Notes under the pieces: generated by a model
Database searches by the model: none
What the model saw: only the letters and a program-made list of their open reading frames with translations
What the model was told of the DNA's origin: nothing
Assembly: GCA_027579435.1 (NCBI GenBank)
Contig: JANBPK010000773.1
Location: forward strand, 62,001-126,000
Direction of reading: 5' to 3'
Length of the DNA: 64,000 nt
Source: Candolleomyces eurysporus
Lineage: Eukaryota > Basidiomycota > Agaricomycetes > Agaricales > Psathyrellaceae
Part shown: positions 12,153-23,850 of the stretch, piece by piece
Numbering within the stretch: position 1 is the first letter of the stretch
Layout of the letters: the number at the start of each line of letters is the position of its first letter
Program-made: the position numbers and the translations under genes

Positions 12153-13045
12153 ATGCGGCCATCTATCCTTCTTTCCCTCTTCGCAGCTTCAACGGTCGTC
12201 TTCGGCTCCCCATTTGTTCAGCTCTCGGAACGAGCAGCAGGCCCATTCACACCCTCCGAGACTGAGCTGCTCATCAGAAATGACGGCGACGTCAATATGT
12301 TCTACGGACGACAAGTCACCGCAGCCGAGATCTATGCGAGGGACTCCGCCCTTGCTGCCATCACAGGCACCGACCTCACAGTTCGTGACTTCCTGGGTGA
12401 AGATGAGCTACAAGATCTCGTCCTCAGGCATTTAGAATACGATATGGAGGAGCGCGATGTTGACTTGGAGCCGCGTGCTGCTGCCGCAGTTGCCCGACTT
12501 GTGGTACAAGGCGTGATCGAAGTCGTCAAGGCTATCAAAGGTCAAATCGAACACGACAAAGGCGTAAGCTTATTTCCTCCTTTCTGTAAATTTGTCTGGC
12601 TTAATCACGATCCAAATCCACCAGCGTCGGGGCAGCTACACCAATGAATTCATTGGAAAGTCCATCGCCAAATTCCCTCAGTGGAATTGGGTCATTTGCC
12701 ATACTAAGCATAGCTATAAGTTCGACGGCAAGAGAGGCACCGATTGGTTCCATCGACACGAGGAATTCCCTGTTTCCTTCGGAAAGACCATTGGGTAGGT
12801 CACATCATCATGTCGGCGCCATACAGCTTATCTCACGATATCTTCTCAGTTACGAGATCTATTGGTTCAAGTCGGGCACTTTTACTCGCAGCGGAGATGG
12901 AGGATATCTCAACGTGAGTACATCAGCCAGTCCTATCCTAACTGATACCTTGCTTACTACAAGCGGACGATCTCAGTGGGCCTATGGTGGCAATATCAAG
13001 AACAAGTCGGGTGATGGAAAGGTCATCACCTTCGGCAAACGGTGA
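12153..13045 (+). CDS. Small secreted protein of unknown function (237 aa, 4 exons)
   Basis: Exons 12153-12563, 12625-12794, 12850-12913 and 12977-13045 join in frame with standard splice sites. Residues 1 to about 18 (MRPSILLSLFAASTVVFG) are a clear signal peptide. A charged, helical pro-region follows (about 30-125). A compact C-terminal domain of about 100 residues follows, marked by WNWVICHTKH, FDGKRGTDWFHRHEEFPVSF, GYEIYWFKSGTF and a closing NWAYGGN. The latter is rich in aromatic residues and looks like a small beta domain. I recall similar domains in uncharacterised secreted proteins of other fungi (a DUF of the 7888 kind), but I am not certain of the family number. The Cys count is low, so it is not a classical Cys-rich effector. 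A TATA box precedes it. Function is unknown. Confidence 0.8.
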
Positions 13046-14036
13046 AAGAATGAGTCTATGGAGTTGGTCAAATAGATATCGCGTTCGCCATCTATATTTC
13101 CTAAATACTTAATTATACTGCTTTTGCGAGGGTTTCTAAAATTCTATGAGAGCCATGTCGCTGTCTGGAGTACGGGCGCATGTGTCATCGATGTCATCTC
13201 CAAATGCCGTGTATTCTTTGGCACTATCATTATTGTGGCCACCTAATTAGGGAAATGTTTAGGTTTGGGGAGTGTACCGACTTTGAGCGACTGCATAGGA
13301 TCTTTGATGGTGAATGTCGAGAACGTGACAGTGCTTGGGATGTTTTTGGATGATTCTTCAAGTTGGACAACAGCATTCCATAATCTAGCATCTAATCGTA
13401 TGCTTCGAATCCGTTTATGTATCAAGCAGTATCTTTTTCTGTTCGATTTCCAAATTTAATTTTTCTGCGTATTGCCCTGAAGCGGGAGTCTCCCGGCGTA
13501 GGGAATTGAAATCAGAAGTGATTATGTGCCTCCCTTGACAGGTAATTCTACCAGTTGAACAGAGGACACCCTTTCCATGAACGCCATACGATGCTTTAGA
13601 TCTTAACATCAGAAGAGTCCGCGCTCAACTACTACACACGGGAACACAGCTTCAACACTGGTTTTTGAAAGATAACCAACTTGTAATAGACGATAGGCGA
13701 CGAGATAATCAAACTTGAGGCTTACAATGGGTGATAGAGGCTCCGCATCTTGCACGGTAGCGAGGTGGCACGTACTCCATACCCGCATTTAAACACTACC
13801 GTAGAAATTACAGGAGACGACAGACGCATTGTCCACTCAGTGGTAAGTCAACCAGTCTCGTGGTCATGATGGTTGAATAGTCTTTGGATTGGCAGATCCA
13901 GGCTCAGTGACTAGACCGGTTCATAGAGTCCATTAGGTGTTCTTCAGTTTGTCGTCATAGTTGCAACAAATCTAATAATACAAAAAGTCAAGAAACGCCT
14001 ACTGGTGCTAGGGATGATTACTGTTGGGAGGCGAAA
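13046..14036. other. Intergenic stretch, convergent 3' ends
   Basis: This lies between the stop of the secreted-protein gene (+) and the stop of the MFS gene (-). It should contain both 3' UTRs and polyadenylation regions. The ORFs are short and unrelated to known families. No feature is called. Confidence 0.5.
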
Positions 14037-16558
14037 TCAAGCCTCTTCCTTACGATCAACTGAATCCGTCTTAACAGAGTGCGCATCATGGTGGTCCAAG
14101 GCTAGAAAGGCGGGAATGTTTGTTAAAACGGCTGGGTTATTCGGGGGCGGAAACGCACCTTTCTGCCTCTCAATGTTGGCATTCCGCTCTTCGGCTGAGA
14201 TCGCCCCAAAGATGATATCCATCTCTTCCAAACTACGTCCTTTGGTCTCGGGAATCAAGCTAGATTTTACGCTGTCAAAAGATGGTCCTACAAGTCCTCA
14301 AGGAGATGACGTACAGCGAAAAGAGACCCATGGCCCCGATGTTGACAGCGCCGAACATGAAGAAGATCTTGTAGCGCAAACTAGTGAGCATTGAAGGTGT
14401 CACTTTGCTAACCACGAAGTCTATCCTGAGGGTCAGTTCGATGTTACGAAAGCCATCACGGCATCGACTCACTCCACAGCCACTGAGAGGCACTAGCCGT
14501 CGCCAAACCGTAATGACGAGTTCTGGTCGGGAAGATATCAGAGACATAAACCCATGGGAGCGGACCTAATCAGGTATATTAGAACTGGAGAGATAAGAGT
14601 AAAAATGAACAATACATACCCCATCCCATCGAATAGAAGCAAACGTAAATGTACAGCATTCCCGCCATGGCCTGGGCAGCCGGAGAAGGAGCAGGAGGGG
14701 CGACGTTCGGATTGGTAGACGGTGGTGGGTGCGTTTTCAAAATAGCTCCGATGATAAAGAAGAGTGATCCCATTCCGATTGCTGATATGAAGAGCGAGAG
14801 TTTGCGGCCCAGGGTTTCGACTCCAAAGAAGATGAAAATGGCGGTGGCGACAACCTTAATGATACCTGTCACAAATAGGATCAGAGCTGGCAGTAGCCAT
14901 CGAAGTACGGGGTCCTAACCATAGACACCACTGGCCAGAAGGGAGTTCTTTCGAGATACGTAGCCAATCGACGCAAAGATCTGAGGAGCATAGTAGCTAA
15001 AAGAACCAGTCAGCCGATATCGTCACGAACAGCAATTTAGCACATACTTGACAGAATTCTGACCAGCCCATTGCTGAAGGACGAAAATGAAAAACGCGAT
15101 GAAGAACCGAACAAAGTTGCCCTTCCCGAAGAAAGCCTCCTTCCAGTTGACACCGGCACGTGCTGCGTTCTCTTCCTCAATGGCTGCCTGAATTTCAGCC
15201 ATCTCAGCCAGAACTTCAGAGTCCGAAGTGTTCGTTCGGCGTAGGTACGCCAAGTTATTCAAAGCCTCTTCTTGCCTGCCAACCGAGGCCAGCCATCTCG
15301 GTGATTCCTACCGCGGGCCGGTTAGTTGAATATGATGGAGGCCCCAAGACGGATATCCTTACCCTGACTGTCAGGAGACCAAATACCATGATGCCCGCGG
15401 GTACCAACTGAAAGCCAAAAGGAATTCTCCACACGTTAACACCACTCGGGACATGGACACCGATAGCGTCTGGTCAAGAGGTCAGATCACTGCACACAAC
15501 TGAGAATAGATGCTTCCGTACAGTTCACGAAGTACGAGATCATCACGCCGATAGCAACCTAATGGTAGGGATAAGTCAAACAACTTGAGAAAGGTTGACC
15601 AGAAATGGAGACTTGCCATAATCTGGAAGAGACCAGTAATCCTGCCTCGAACTTCTTTGGGGGCACATTCGGAGACATACGCAGGCGCAACAGCAGAGAT
15701 AGCACCGATCCCGTAACCGGCCAACACTCGTCCGGAGTAAATCAGAGGTAGCCCATGGGGTGGTCCGTTTGCGATGGTGGTGAGAATCTACATACTCGTG
15801 TCAGAAGCGCGAGCACCGAAATGTTCAAAAGTAAACCTACAGCTCCAACGGAGAATATCACCGTGAACGCAAAGAGCGTGAATTTCCGCCCAATTCGTGC
15901 TATATTCACCAAAAGAAAATCAGTCCACACCGCGATTGAGACCGTACAAAAGGGGGAAAATAGGGCTCGGCATTAGAACTTCTCTTCTTCCGAAGAGGGG
16001 CCTTGATGCGAAATGAGATGTGCTGGGAAGGAGGACATATGAAATAGTGGGGTCACCCCACCGAGAATACTCCAGGTAGCGAGGAAGTGGATGCGAAATT
16101 GAAACGTGTAGGAGCGAATACTCACATGAGACAGGGGCACTGCTGAGAGCGCCGAAGAACGCTCCTGCTTGCAAAACGGCGACAACGTTGGAGGAAACGT
16201 TGTCCAACTTCTTCTGGTCTTTTGCACCATTCTCGTCGACCAGGCCAAAGGTTTGGAGGAAGTAGTTGGCGCTGACGACACCGCCTCTAGATCATTATCA
16301 GCTATAGAGTATCAAGAAAAGCTACTAGCAGTCGACTCACCCGACACCGCTGAACGAAACGATCGAGAGCAGGGTCAATATAAGATAGAGCTCGACGATG
16401 CTGGACCCGACTTACGTATCGTAACCGAAGAGTACTATGCCCCAGTATACGATGAAAGCCAACCCTAACAACGAGGACAACGTTAGGAAAACGAGTTCTA
16501 TGAAATAGGGCGGAGTAGAACGACGAACAGTAAACCCTGATGTTTCGGAACAGTCCAT
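14037..16558 (-). CDS. MFS sugar/quinate-type transporter
   Basis: A 12-helix major facilitator of the sugar porter family in at least ten exons. The start at 16558 (MDCSETSGFTVRR) is chosen because it leads in frame to the first helix and the family mark LFGYDTGVGGGV. That mark is assembled from exon 1 (16558-16416), a 9-base exon (16349-16341) and exon 3 (from 16286). Further marks are SRIGRKFTLF, APKEVRGRITGLFQIM, the central ESPRWLA, QQWAGQNSVKYYAPQIF, GPLPWVYVSDIFPTRTRHYG, and the C-terminal PETKGRSLEEMDIIFG. These are typical of proton-coupled sugar, quinate or inositol carriers of the fungal plasma membrane; the substrate cannot be told. One intron (15616-15559) has a GC-AG rather than GT-AG border. 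The cytoplasmic tail ends DRKEEA before the stop at 14037. Confidence 0.9.
15559..15616 (-). other. GC-AG intron in the MFS gene
   Basis: The donor is GCAAGT after the codon ATG, and the acceptor is CCATTAG before GTT GCT ATC. Only this GC border joins LFQIM to VAIGVMISYF in frame, which is the sequence expected at this helix in sugar porters. The next GT downstream would shift the frame. The 58-base length is ordinary for this genome. Confidence 0.75.
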
Positions 16559-17557
16559 CTTTAGAAGTGTTCCCCAAAGCCATTTTGACGGCCTTCCTCA
16601 GTCCAAAGGTGTAAGGGAGGAGAGGGGCTCTTTCAAGAGCTGAATTAACTCGGGAAAAAGAGAAGGGATCGGCCTAGGAAGAACCGCTGGTGAATCGGGT
16701 TTCAGCCTTGCACCTATATGTACCCTCTCCCATTCTGGCCAAGTCCAAAGTCAATCCAACAGCCCTCCTAGGACCGCGGAATGCTTCTTTTCGCATGGGT
16801 GACAGGTAGGCTCGTCTTCCTCGCGGTCTTCTCGACACTGGGAAACAACCCCGTTCAGATTTTGGGAGCCGTTCGGTCAACTGCTTTGAGTAGGCTGGTG
16901 CAATTTAAGGTGGAGCCTAAGGATAGGGTTTGATGCATGACGGATACCATGGAATGGAACCTCCGCTTTGATTAACCTTGTAGACTGACGCTCACAAGGA
17001 GATGCTACCAACGCCATGCTGGTGGTCGTTGGAAAGGAGAAGCGGGAATCATGGGGTTCACATGCGGGCCGGCTCAAGCCGCCAACGGACCGCTGACTCC
17101 CATCGGGGGTTTCTTCGGACAGAAGCAATTCTGGTCAAAGCGCTGACGTTCATCCCACATTGTATCACCCTTCCGAGGAGGATCAGAGCAGTGCAGCCAA
17201 GCCAATCCAAAAATCTGTGTCTGCGCCATCCCTTCACCAATGACAATTTGCAGTTGCCACGACGCACCTCCAAAACAAAGAATTCGCGCCACACCACTAT
17301 CGGCCACGAGGGTGATGTAACCGAGGGCAAGCGCGACATTGAATGTCAAGTTGAAAGAAACAAGACGGCCATGAAAGAGCCAGGCACACTGCTCTTTCAT
17401 TGCGACGCGACGTGTTTGTCACAACTCTTTCATGTTTCCGTGGCTTTGTGATCATGGCTTGCCCACCGACCCTTTATAAACCCAGCCCCTCATCGCTCGT
17501 CCTGTCGATATCCTCGAATATCCACATCCTCCTAGACCAGCCCCATCCACCTCTGCC
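16559..17557. other. Divergent intergenic region
   Basis: This separates the divergently transcribed MFS gene (-) and F-box gene (+) and should hold both promoters. The TATA box at 17473 belongs to the F-box gene. ORFs in it are short and unconvincing. Confidence 0.5.
17473..17480 (+). promoter_or_regulatory. TATA box of the 596-aa F-box gene
   Basis: TTTATAAA lies 78 bases before the ATG at 17558, followed by a C-rich, pyrimidine-biased leader. Assigned from position and sequence. Confidence 0.5.
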
Positions 17558-19402
17558 ATGAGCCTCCTCCGCCTTGGAGCAAACGATTCGGCAATGTCCC
17601 GTGCTCTCCAGGTTCCCGAGCTCCTCGACATGGTCATCCACGACTTGGACAAAGGGACCTTAACCAAGGCTGCAAGGGTCTGCAAAGATTGGTCCAGTGT
17701 CGCGTTGGGGCACCTCTGGGAGACCCAGACCGACCTCCTCCCTTTGTTCAAGTTGCTCGCACCAAACGGATTCGAGCTGAAAGAAAACAAAATGGTATGT
17801 GGTCTTATTCCGTCTATTTCGCTAGAGTCCGCTAACGTTTTATTCAGGCTTTCAAAGACCTTCCTCTTGAGAACAACTGGCGTCGCTTCTGCGAATACAG
17901 TAATCGCGTCAAATCCCTCACGGTTGACGACACCGATGAACGCTACACTTACCTTTTCGATGCCTTTGCTCGTCTTCGGCCGTTTCACCTCGGTCAGAAC
18001 GGCAATCTCTTTCCTTCACTCCGGAAGTTCGAATGGATTGGGCCTAACGAAGCATCTCTCTTAACACGCAGCGTGCTTTTCATGCACCCCGGTGTCCAAA
18101 CTTTCTCCATCACCCTCCCAGGATCCTACGTCCATACCCGTCCTAGCTCCGCCCTGAGCCAGTATATCGATCACTCCATCGCCCGTATGCCGTATGTCAA
18201 GCACCTCACCGTGACGCTGCAAGGATACATGGCAATCGTTGAGTCTGCCGTCCTTCAGCTTGTAAAAGGGTGGTCGAAGACGCTGGAGACCTTGACGGTT
18301 CCCAAATACTGGACCTCAACAGGCCTCATTGAGGCACTGTCCTCCCTCCCCCGCTTCAACACCTTGAAAGCCACCCCCAATATTCCCGGTGTTTACGACC
18401 CCGCACGCCGATTCCAACCTAACATCCCACCTTCCAATCGTGTATGGCCTGCACTGGAAATGCTCGAATTGGCCGCCCCATTCCGTGAGGTGATCCAGTT
18501 TTTGCAGAAGAACCCACTTCCTCCCNAGTTTGACGGCTCTCGTCGTGTATACTCCTCGAATGGAATCCAGAGAAACTGTTCGCGATCTGTGCATCGAGAT
18601 CGCCAGGAAGTGTCCCAAAGTCCAAAGTTTATGCATTGCCAAATGCTACTCCCGACCGCTTCAGCAACGCCTGCACCCTACCCTCGAGGAATGCCCCTCT
18701 GTCGACGACCTTCAGCCTGTCCTCGACGGGCTCAAGCTCGAGGAATTCGCCTTCCTCCACGAACACCCTCTCATCTTCAAGGAAGCGAAGGTTGAGGAGG
18801 TCGCAACGAAGCTCAAGGACATTGTTTTCCTCGAGCTGAACCCTGATCCCGACTACGAACCGGCCACCTACGACCACCGCGACTTCCCGTCCTTAAAGTC
18901 CCTCGACGTCTTCGGGAGGCTCTGTCCCAACCTAATTAAACTCTCCATCTACCTGGACAACACCGGTATTGATCTGAAGACCGTTACGGATCCTCATCCC
19001 CTCGCCGCCATGGACGACCTCGTCATTGGTGGTCCTGGACTCCCTGATATCGGTCGCGAGGAGGCTTTGCTGTTCCTGAGCAAGATCCTGTACGAAGAAT
19101 GCACCGTCCATTCGGGGACTGTCTGTCGCGACCGTGGAGTTCCTCTTCCCATCGCCCAATGCAGGCGAGATTTCTGGCATGCAGTCAAGGAACAGCTGCC
19201 ACTGTTGATCAAGGCCCGGGAGGAGGAGGTGAAGGTCATCGAGAGGCTGTATAAAGCTATTCAGCGGTGTGAGAAGGAGATTGAGAGGTGTGGGGGAGAT
19301 ACTTCTGTTATCGGCAACCTCGATGTGGACGAAGAGCCTCCCGCGTCGAATTCCGCTCAGCCAGCATCCCCTCCTCCTGGCTGCTCCGAATCGACCCTCT
19401 AA
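17558..19402 (+). CDS. F-box domain protein (596 aa, 2 exons)
   Basis: Exons 17558-17794 and 17848-19402 are joined over a 53-base intron. The N-terminal F-box runs from about residue 17 to 55 (LQVPELLDMVIHDLD, then ARVCKDWSSVALGHLWE). The rest is a leucine-rich, repeat-like body with regularly spaced LxxL segments (FPSLRKFEWIG, VKHLTVTLQG, ALEMLELAAPF, FPSLKSLDVFGRL). A short coiled coil follows (EEEVKVIERLYKAIQRCEKE) and then a Pro/Ser tail. This is the usual layout of a substrate adaptor of an SCF ubiquitin ligase in Agaricomycetes, where such genes are greatly expanded. The N at 18526 breaks the frame. Counting it as an extra base restores one continuous reading (PLPPSLTALVVYTP). It is unrelated to the giant F-box pair except for the domain. 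Confidence 0.85.
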
Positions 19403-21541
19403 TACTCCGTCCACTTCTTCTATCTTTCTTTCTCGATCGCTTGGCTGTGACCCTCGAAGGGTCTTCACTTTTTATTTAAGCCGGTGCCAACCAAATTCTT
19501 GTATTTTGTTTCTTCCCATGGGGCGAACGTCGCTCAGGATCCGGACAACTTTGTATGCGCTCTTACCATAGCCCAGTAATTTAACATATCGCACCACGTT
19601 ACACAATGTAATCAGTTTCTCGAACGCATTATATGAATGCAGTGATTCACGACTCACAAGACGTTCCGCTGCCGGCAATCATGAGAGATGTAAATCTATG
19701 TCGGATCTGAGCATCCCAGTCGCGCTGATAGGAAGCATAGATTTTCCTCCAGCGCCTTGAATCATTTGCCCTCGAGATTCAACAACCACTGGAAAGCAGA
19801 TGAGAACTTCTAGCTGTAGTCATACTTTTCTCCAAGCCCAAACCCTTCGAGCTCTCCTTCCCAATGAAATTCAGTGAAAATCTCCCTCACCGTCGCCTTC
19901 GAAGCTGGTAGTCTTGTATCCAAAGGCCAAAATGAGCTCATAACCTCTGTATAGAGTTGGACGATCTCATTAGATCCTCGGACATCTGTACGGGTAGAGG
20001 TCGTAGTGGAGGATCTAGAGAAATGAATGCCCCTGTCCAAGCGACTTTTTTTTCGTCATGTTACATAGTATTTGGCGCTGTTATGAATGCTAGTCATCGC
20101 ACGCTCTGGGTTATATTCCGCAATAATCGAAATTCAAGCTGGATGTCCACACCATGACTCTCAAATTGTGCAAAACCGCAGACTAAAGAGCCACATAACG
20201 TACCGAGAAAACTTCTCCAGTTTGACCAACATTCCAAGCTCGCGCGCGGCTCGGGAGGGGTGAGTTGTCACAAACTGATACGTCCATGGCTTCAGATGAC
20301 ACCATCTCTTTCCTTGTTTAGATGAACGGGAGGAACAAGTAAAGGTGTGATACTTTTTCTCGAAAATCCTGGAACACAAGCCGTTACGAAGGAAAACGAG
20401 CAACCAAGTTCTCAGCTTGATTGGTCTTGGATACGGGATCCAAGTTGCTCAATATCACCGTTTCAAGAGTACGCCAAGTCCCATTTCTATCAGGTGAGAC
20501 CAATGTCGTACGTACTTTTTAATTACTTCCTCATTTTAAGCTAGACATTTTACTCGTAACGTATTCATGTGATCCCCCTCATCTCGAACCACCTTGGTGT
20601 ATGTCAACCTCTACATAATTCTAGCCTTCTTTCGGAAGTTGAACCCCACTCAAAACGGATCTTGTACCTGGCCTCCTTCCAAAAGACCTTTGGGTGTACG
20701 GCACCGAATACATTGCCAAGTTTCGTCGTCTGGGACGATACTGGCCGCTCAAACATACGACCAATGCTAACGTACAACGTAGGAAACCAGGTATGTGTTT
20801 CAAAACGAATTGCTCGTAAACACCCAGCGAGTCGGAGGGCCTCTTGTATCTCGTGTCTATCTTGAGGTTCTGTGGCGTGTTCCCACTGTTCACCTCGTGC
20901 TAGGCCTGCGTGGCTGATAGGCCGCCGATCGCTCGAGACAATGATGAGCATCGTGAATTGCGCCCTTCATAATCTCCTCGCAAGCGACGTTCGCGCATCA
21001 TTCGTGGATCATTTGGAATACGAGTGATGCACGGACCGAAGCCCAGGAGGGCCCAGGGTCCATGCTACACTCGTTCCTTCATCGGCCGCTGTTCTTTTGA
21101 TAATCAAACATTGCTCGGCCGCAATCTCCCCTCGAAATTCCTCGAAACGGTTTGAGCCCCATCTTCTTCTCTGTCCAAGGCGTGATGATCTGACACTTGA
21201 AGCAGACAATTATGCCGGCAGGAAAGATTTCATTGGACAGAGGGTGAGGGGATATGGCTGATATACGCCACTCCTCGTCTATTTGTTTATTTCATCTTTC
21301 AGGTCCATCTGCGCAACTGTCCATGAAGGGAATGCGCAGTTACACATGAGCAAACCCATCGTGCCACGACAATGAACTTCCGAGAAGTGGAACTCTAAAT
21401 GGCAGGCGTTACGGACACAGCTTCAGACCTGCCGATATTTGAACTCGACTGTACCCCCGCGAATCTTTTTTTTGTTCTTCCCACCTCTGCTACCACAAGA
21501 CTTCTCTATCTTCAATCCAGGTCACTGTAGGAGCCGCAGCT
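19403..21541. other. Two-kilobase stretch with possible minus-strand exons
   Basis: Most of this region is unassigned. Three minus-strand frames look more protein-like than background: 20951-20604 (contains HEIQEALRLAGCLRAIRFET and FGAVHPKVFWKEARYK), 20355-20200 (CHLKPWTYQFVTTHPSRAA, ending at a plausible donor), and 20040-19810 (SKATVREIFTEFHWEGELEG, ending at a stop at 19810). They could be exons of one gene of unknown family or a decayed one. I could not join them with confidence. Confidence 0.3.
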
Positions 21542-23556
21542 ATGGATCCGAGTCTTAACCCGGCGTTAGGATGTACCCCAGCATACGATTTGGGTCCATA
21601 CACAGGAGCCATATTCCTCGGGACGTTCATTTGCATGGCATTGTGGGGTGCGTCGTGTTCAGGTTGCCAATAGCTCATAAATCTTATCAACCTTTAGGTA
21701 TCGCAACTATGCAAGTGTACGTAGAGATCACACAAAGCCTCCCATTATCATGATGCTCTGCGTACTAAAACACGATGATCTGCAGCATCAATTTCTTCAC
21801 CAGGTTTGTCCGTTTCGACCGATCGAGGACGTCTAGTATTGACATAGCTGGCGCTACAGTAATTATCCCGGAGATTCCTGGCGTTTGAGATCGCTGGTAA
21901 TTTGGGTATGGTGAGTTTACCACTCCCCCTTAAATTTCGAAGGATTGTGGTCCCTTAACCTCACAACTCAGGGCAATGGACACGGTTCATAAATGCCTCA
22001 TCATGGCAGGCAGTAAGTTGCCGGAATCTTTCTAAAGCGATGATAAATGCCAATTCTGCCGCCTCAGACTATCAGGACTTGGTTAGCGGCAAAGTCATGA
22101 ACCCTACAGGACCAAACCGGTAAGTGGATCTTTGGCGCGTTGCATGATCCCTTCAGTCCCTTACCCAGATACCCCCCTGTTGCAGGCTGATGATCGTAAG
22201 CCTTCCATTCGTCATGCGCGTCAGTTTCCTGAATACACAACGCCCTACGCCATATAGTTTACGCACGTTGCCACGGTGAGTGAACTCAGAAGGTTTGAAA
22301 ACTCCCCCGCGTCATCTGACAATACATGCAGAGCTGGGTCGCCGTTCCCGTCCAACTGTTCTTTATGTATCGAATCTGGAGATGTAGGTCTCCAATCTGA
22401 CATCCCCCCTTAACGTTCATTCACATCGGACTTGCTGGTCACAGTTCAGAATCGCATTCGATGGTTCTTTGTCATTCCTCTGGTTCGTATCATCATTTCC
22501 CTACCAGCCAATGAAGCTTGCATCTAAATTTTCATCTCAAGGCCCCATGCATCCTCTTCCATTTCGGTAAGTCCGATCCTAAGTCCCATTTTCATGTTCG
22601 GTTCAGATCTGAACAGAGAACCACAGCTATGGGATTCGTCCTCACCACTGTCAATTGGATACGAAACGGCAACCCCGCGGCAATCCCACAATCAACCATG
22701 CTGGTATGTCCATTCCTTCTTCTTCTATCAAGCGATTATATGTGAATGCTAATTCCTCTGAACAAGGCATTGGTCGTGGCCAACATGGTAGTGGTAGCAG
22801 CAGCGGATGTTCTGCTCGCCGTCGGGCTCTGCATACTCCTCTGGCGTACCTATCTCGAGGTGGTGAGCGGGACAGCCGGAGCCACATCGTGCGTACTTTC
22901 CCCTCTCTTTTCGTTATGGTCGTTTGCTAAATTTAATTCTTGCATTACTCGTAGTGGAGCCTCAATGGTCCAGCGTCTCTTACTGCTGACCGTAAACACG
23001 GGTATTTGGACAGCCCTGTTCGGTCTTGTAACAATGGCAACGGTACGTACATGGCACTCCTCCATATTCCAATTCACATCTGTCATCCTGCAATCTTATA
23101 CTTACATATGTACACCAGTCCATCCGGTATCCGCAAAACCTGATCCACATCGCATTTTGTTTCATCATCTCTCCGGTCTATGTCATCATGCTCCTTGCCA
23201 ACCTGAACGCCCGATCATCCATCCGCTCAGAAGGCGATAGGGTTATCGAGTTCAACAAATCGGGCGCGTCGTCGACCAGACTCACTAGTTTCAGGAATCG
23301 TTCGGTGGGTGGCCTTGCTCGCACTTACTGAATGTTCCCGCCTCTAATTGATTCATTCCATTAGATTCGAATTGCCCGGCCGTCGACGACGGTGGATTCC
23401 AAGTGCAGTGACACCCTTGCAGGCTCAAGAAGCTCGGCGGGGGATGATAAACTGCAGATTACCATCCAGAGGGAGAGCTACGAGAAGTACGATGACGTCT
23501 CTCTCAGGAATAGCTCTCTCAGGGATAGCACTTTGCTTCCTCCGGTGGCAGTTTGA
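21542..23556 (+). CDS. DUF6534-type multi-pass membrane protein, copy B (about 16 exons)
   Basis: The ATG at 21542 (MDPSLNPALG) opens an exon with LGPYTGAIFLGTFICMALWG. About sixteen small exons can be joined in frame, several only 18-25 bases long. They give in order YPGDSWRLRSLVIWVW, DTVHKCLIMAG, WVAVPVQLFFMYRIWR, NRIRWFFVIPL, GFVLTTVNWIRNG, ADVLLAVGLCILLWRTYL, VQRLLLLTVNTGIWTALFG, NLIHIAFCFIISPVYVIMLL and ANLNARSSIR, then a hydrophilic tail ending LLPPVAV at the stop at 23556. This is the full seven-helix layout of DUF6534 with its C-terminal cytoplasmic tail, so the copy looks intact. The ligand and function of the family are unknown; a plasma-membrane receptor-like role is only inference from topology. 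It converges on the second giant F-box gene, mirroring copy A. Confidence 0.8.
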
Positions 23557-23744
23557 GAAAGCGCCGGTATCGCTGCACCAGGGGTGTCGTGGAATATTCA
23601 TTCAAATCTCATATTACTTCAAAACTTCCTTTACGTTCTTTATGATTTGACTCACACCATACTGTAAGCTACAATGAACAGAGATTATTGTAATAATGTA
23701 CACTTGAATAGCCTGGGCTCCATAATAAATAGCAACATAATGTC

Positions 23745-23828
23745 GCAGATATAACCATAGCGAAAACACAAGATAAACCATCGTAGATATAACCATAGTC
23801 AAAGCACAAGAGACAAAGCAATCGTAGA
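23745..23828. repeat. Two-copy tandem repeat of about 38-40 bases
   Basis: The block AGATATAACCATAG followed by AAA-rich CACAAG sequence occurs twice in a row with a few mismatches. It sits between the stops of DUF6534 copy B (23556) and the giant F-box paralogue (23851), that is, in overlapping 3' regions. No counterpart is seen between the equivalent genes at 4540-4656. Confidence 0.6.
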
Positions 23829-23850
23829 TACCCCTTCGGAAGATCACAGC

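Noticed and set aside
23669..23850. Extension of the giant F-box 2 reading frame to a stop at 23669
   Set aside because: The frame only stays open if the N at 23907 is a real base. Without it the protein ends PDGCTII at 23851, matching the paralogue, and the extension falls on a tandem repeat and translates to odd Cys/Leu-rich sequence.
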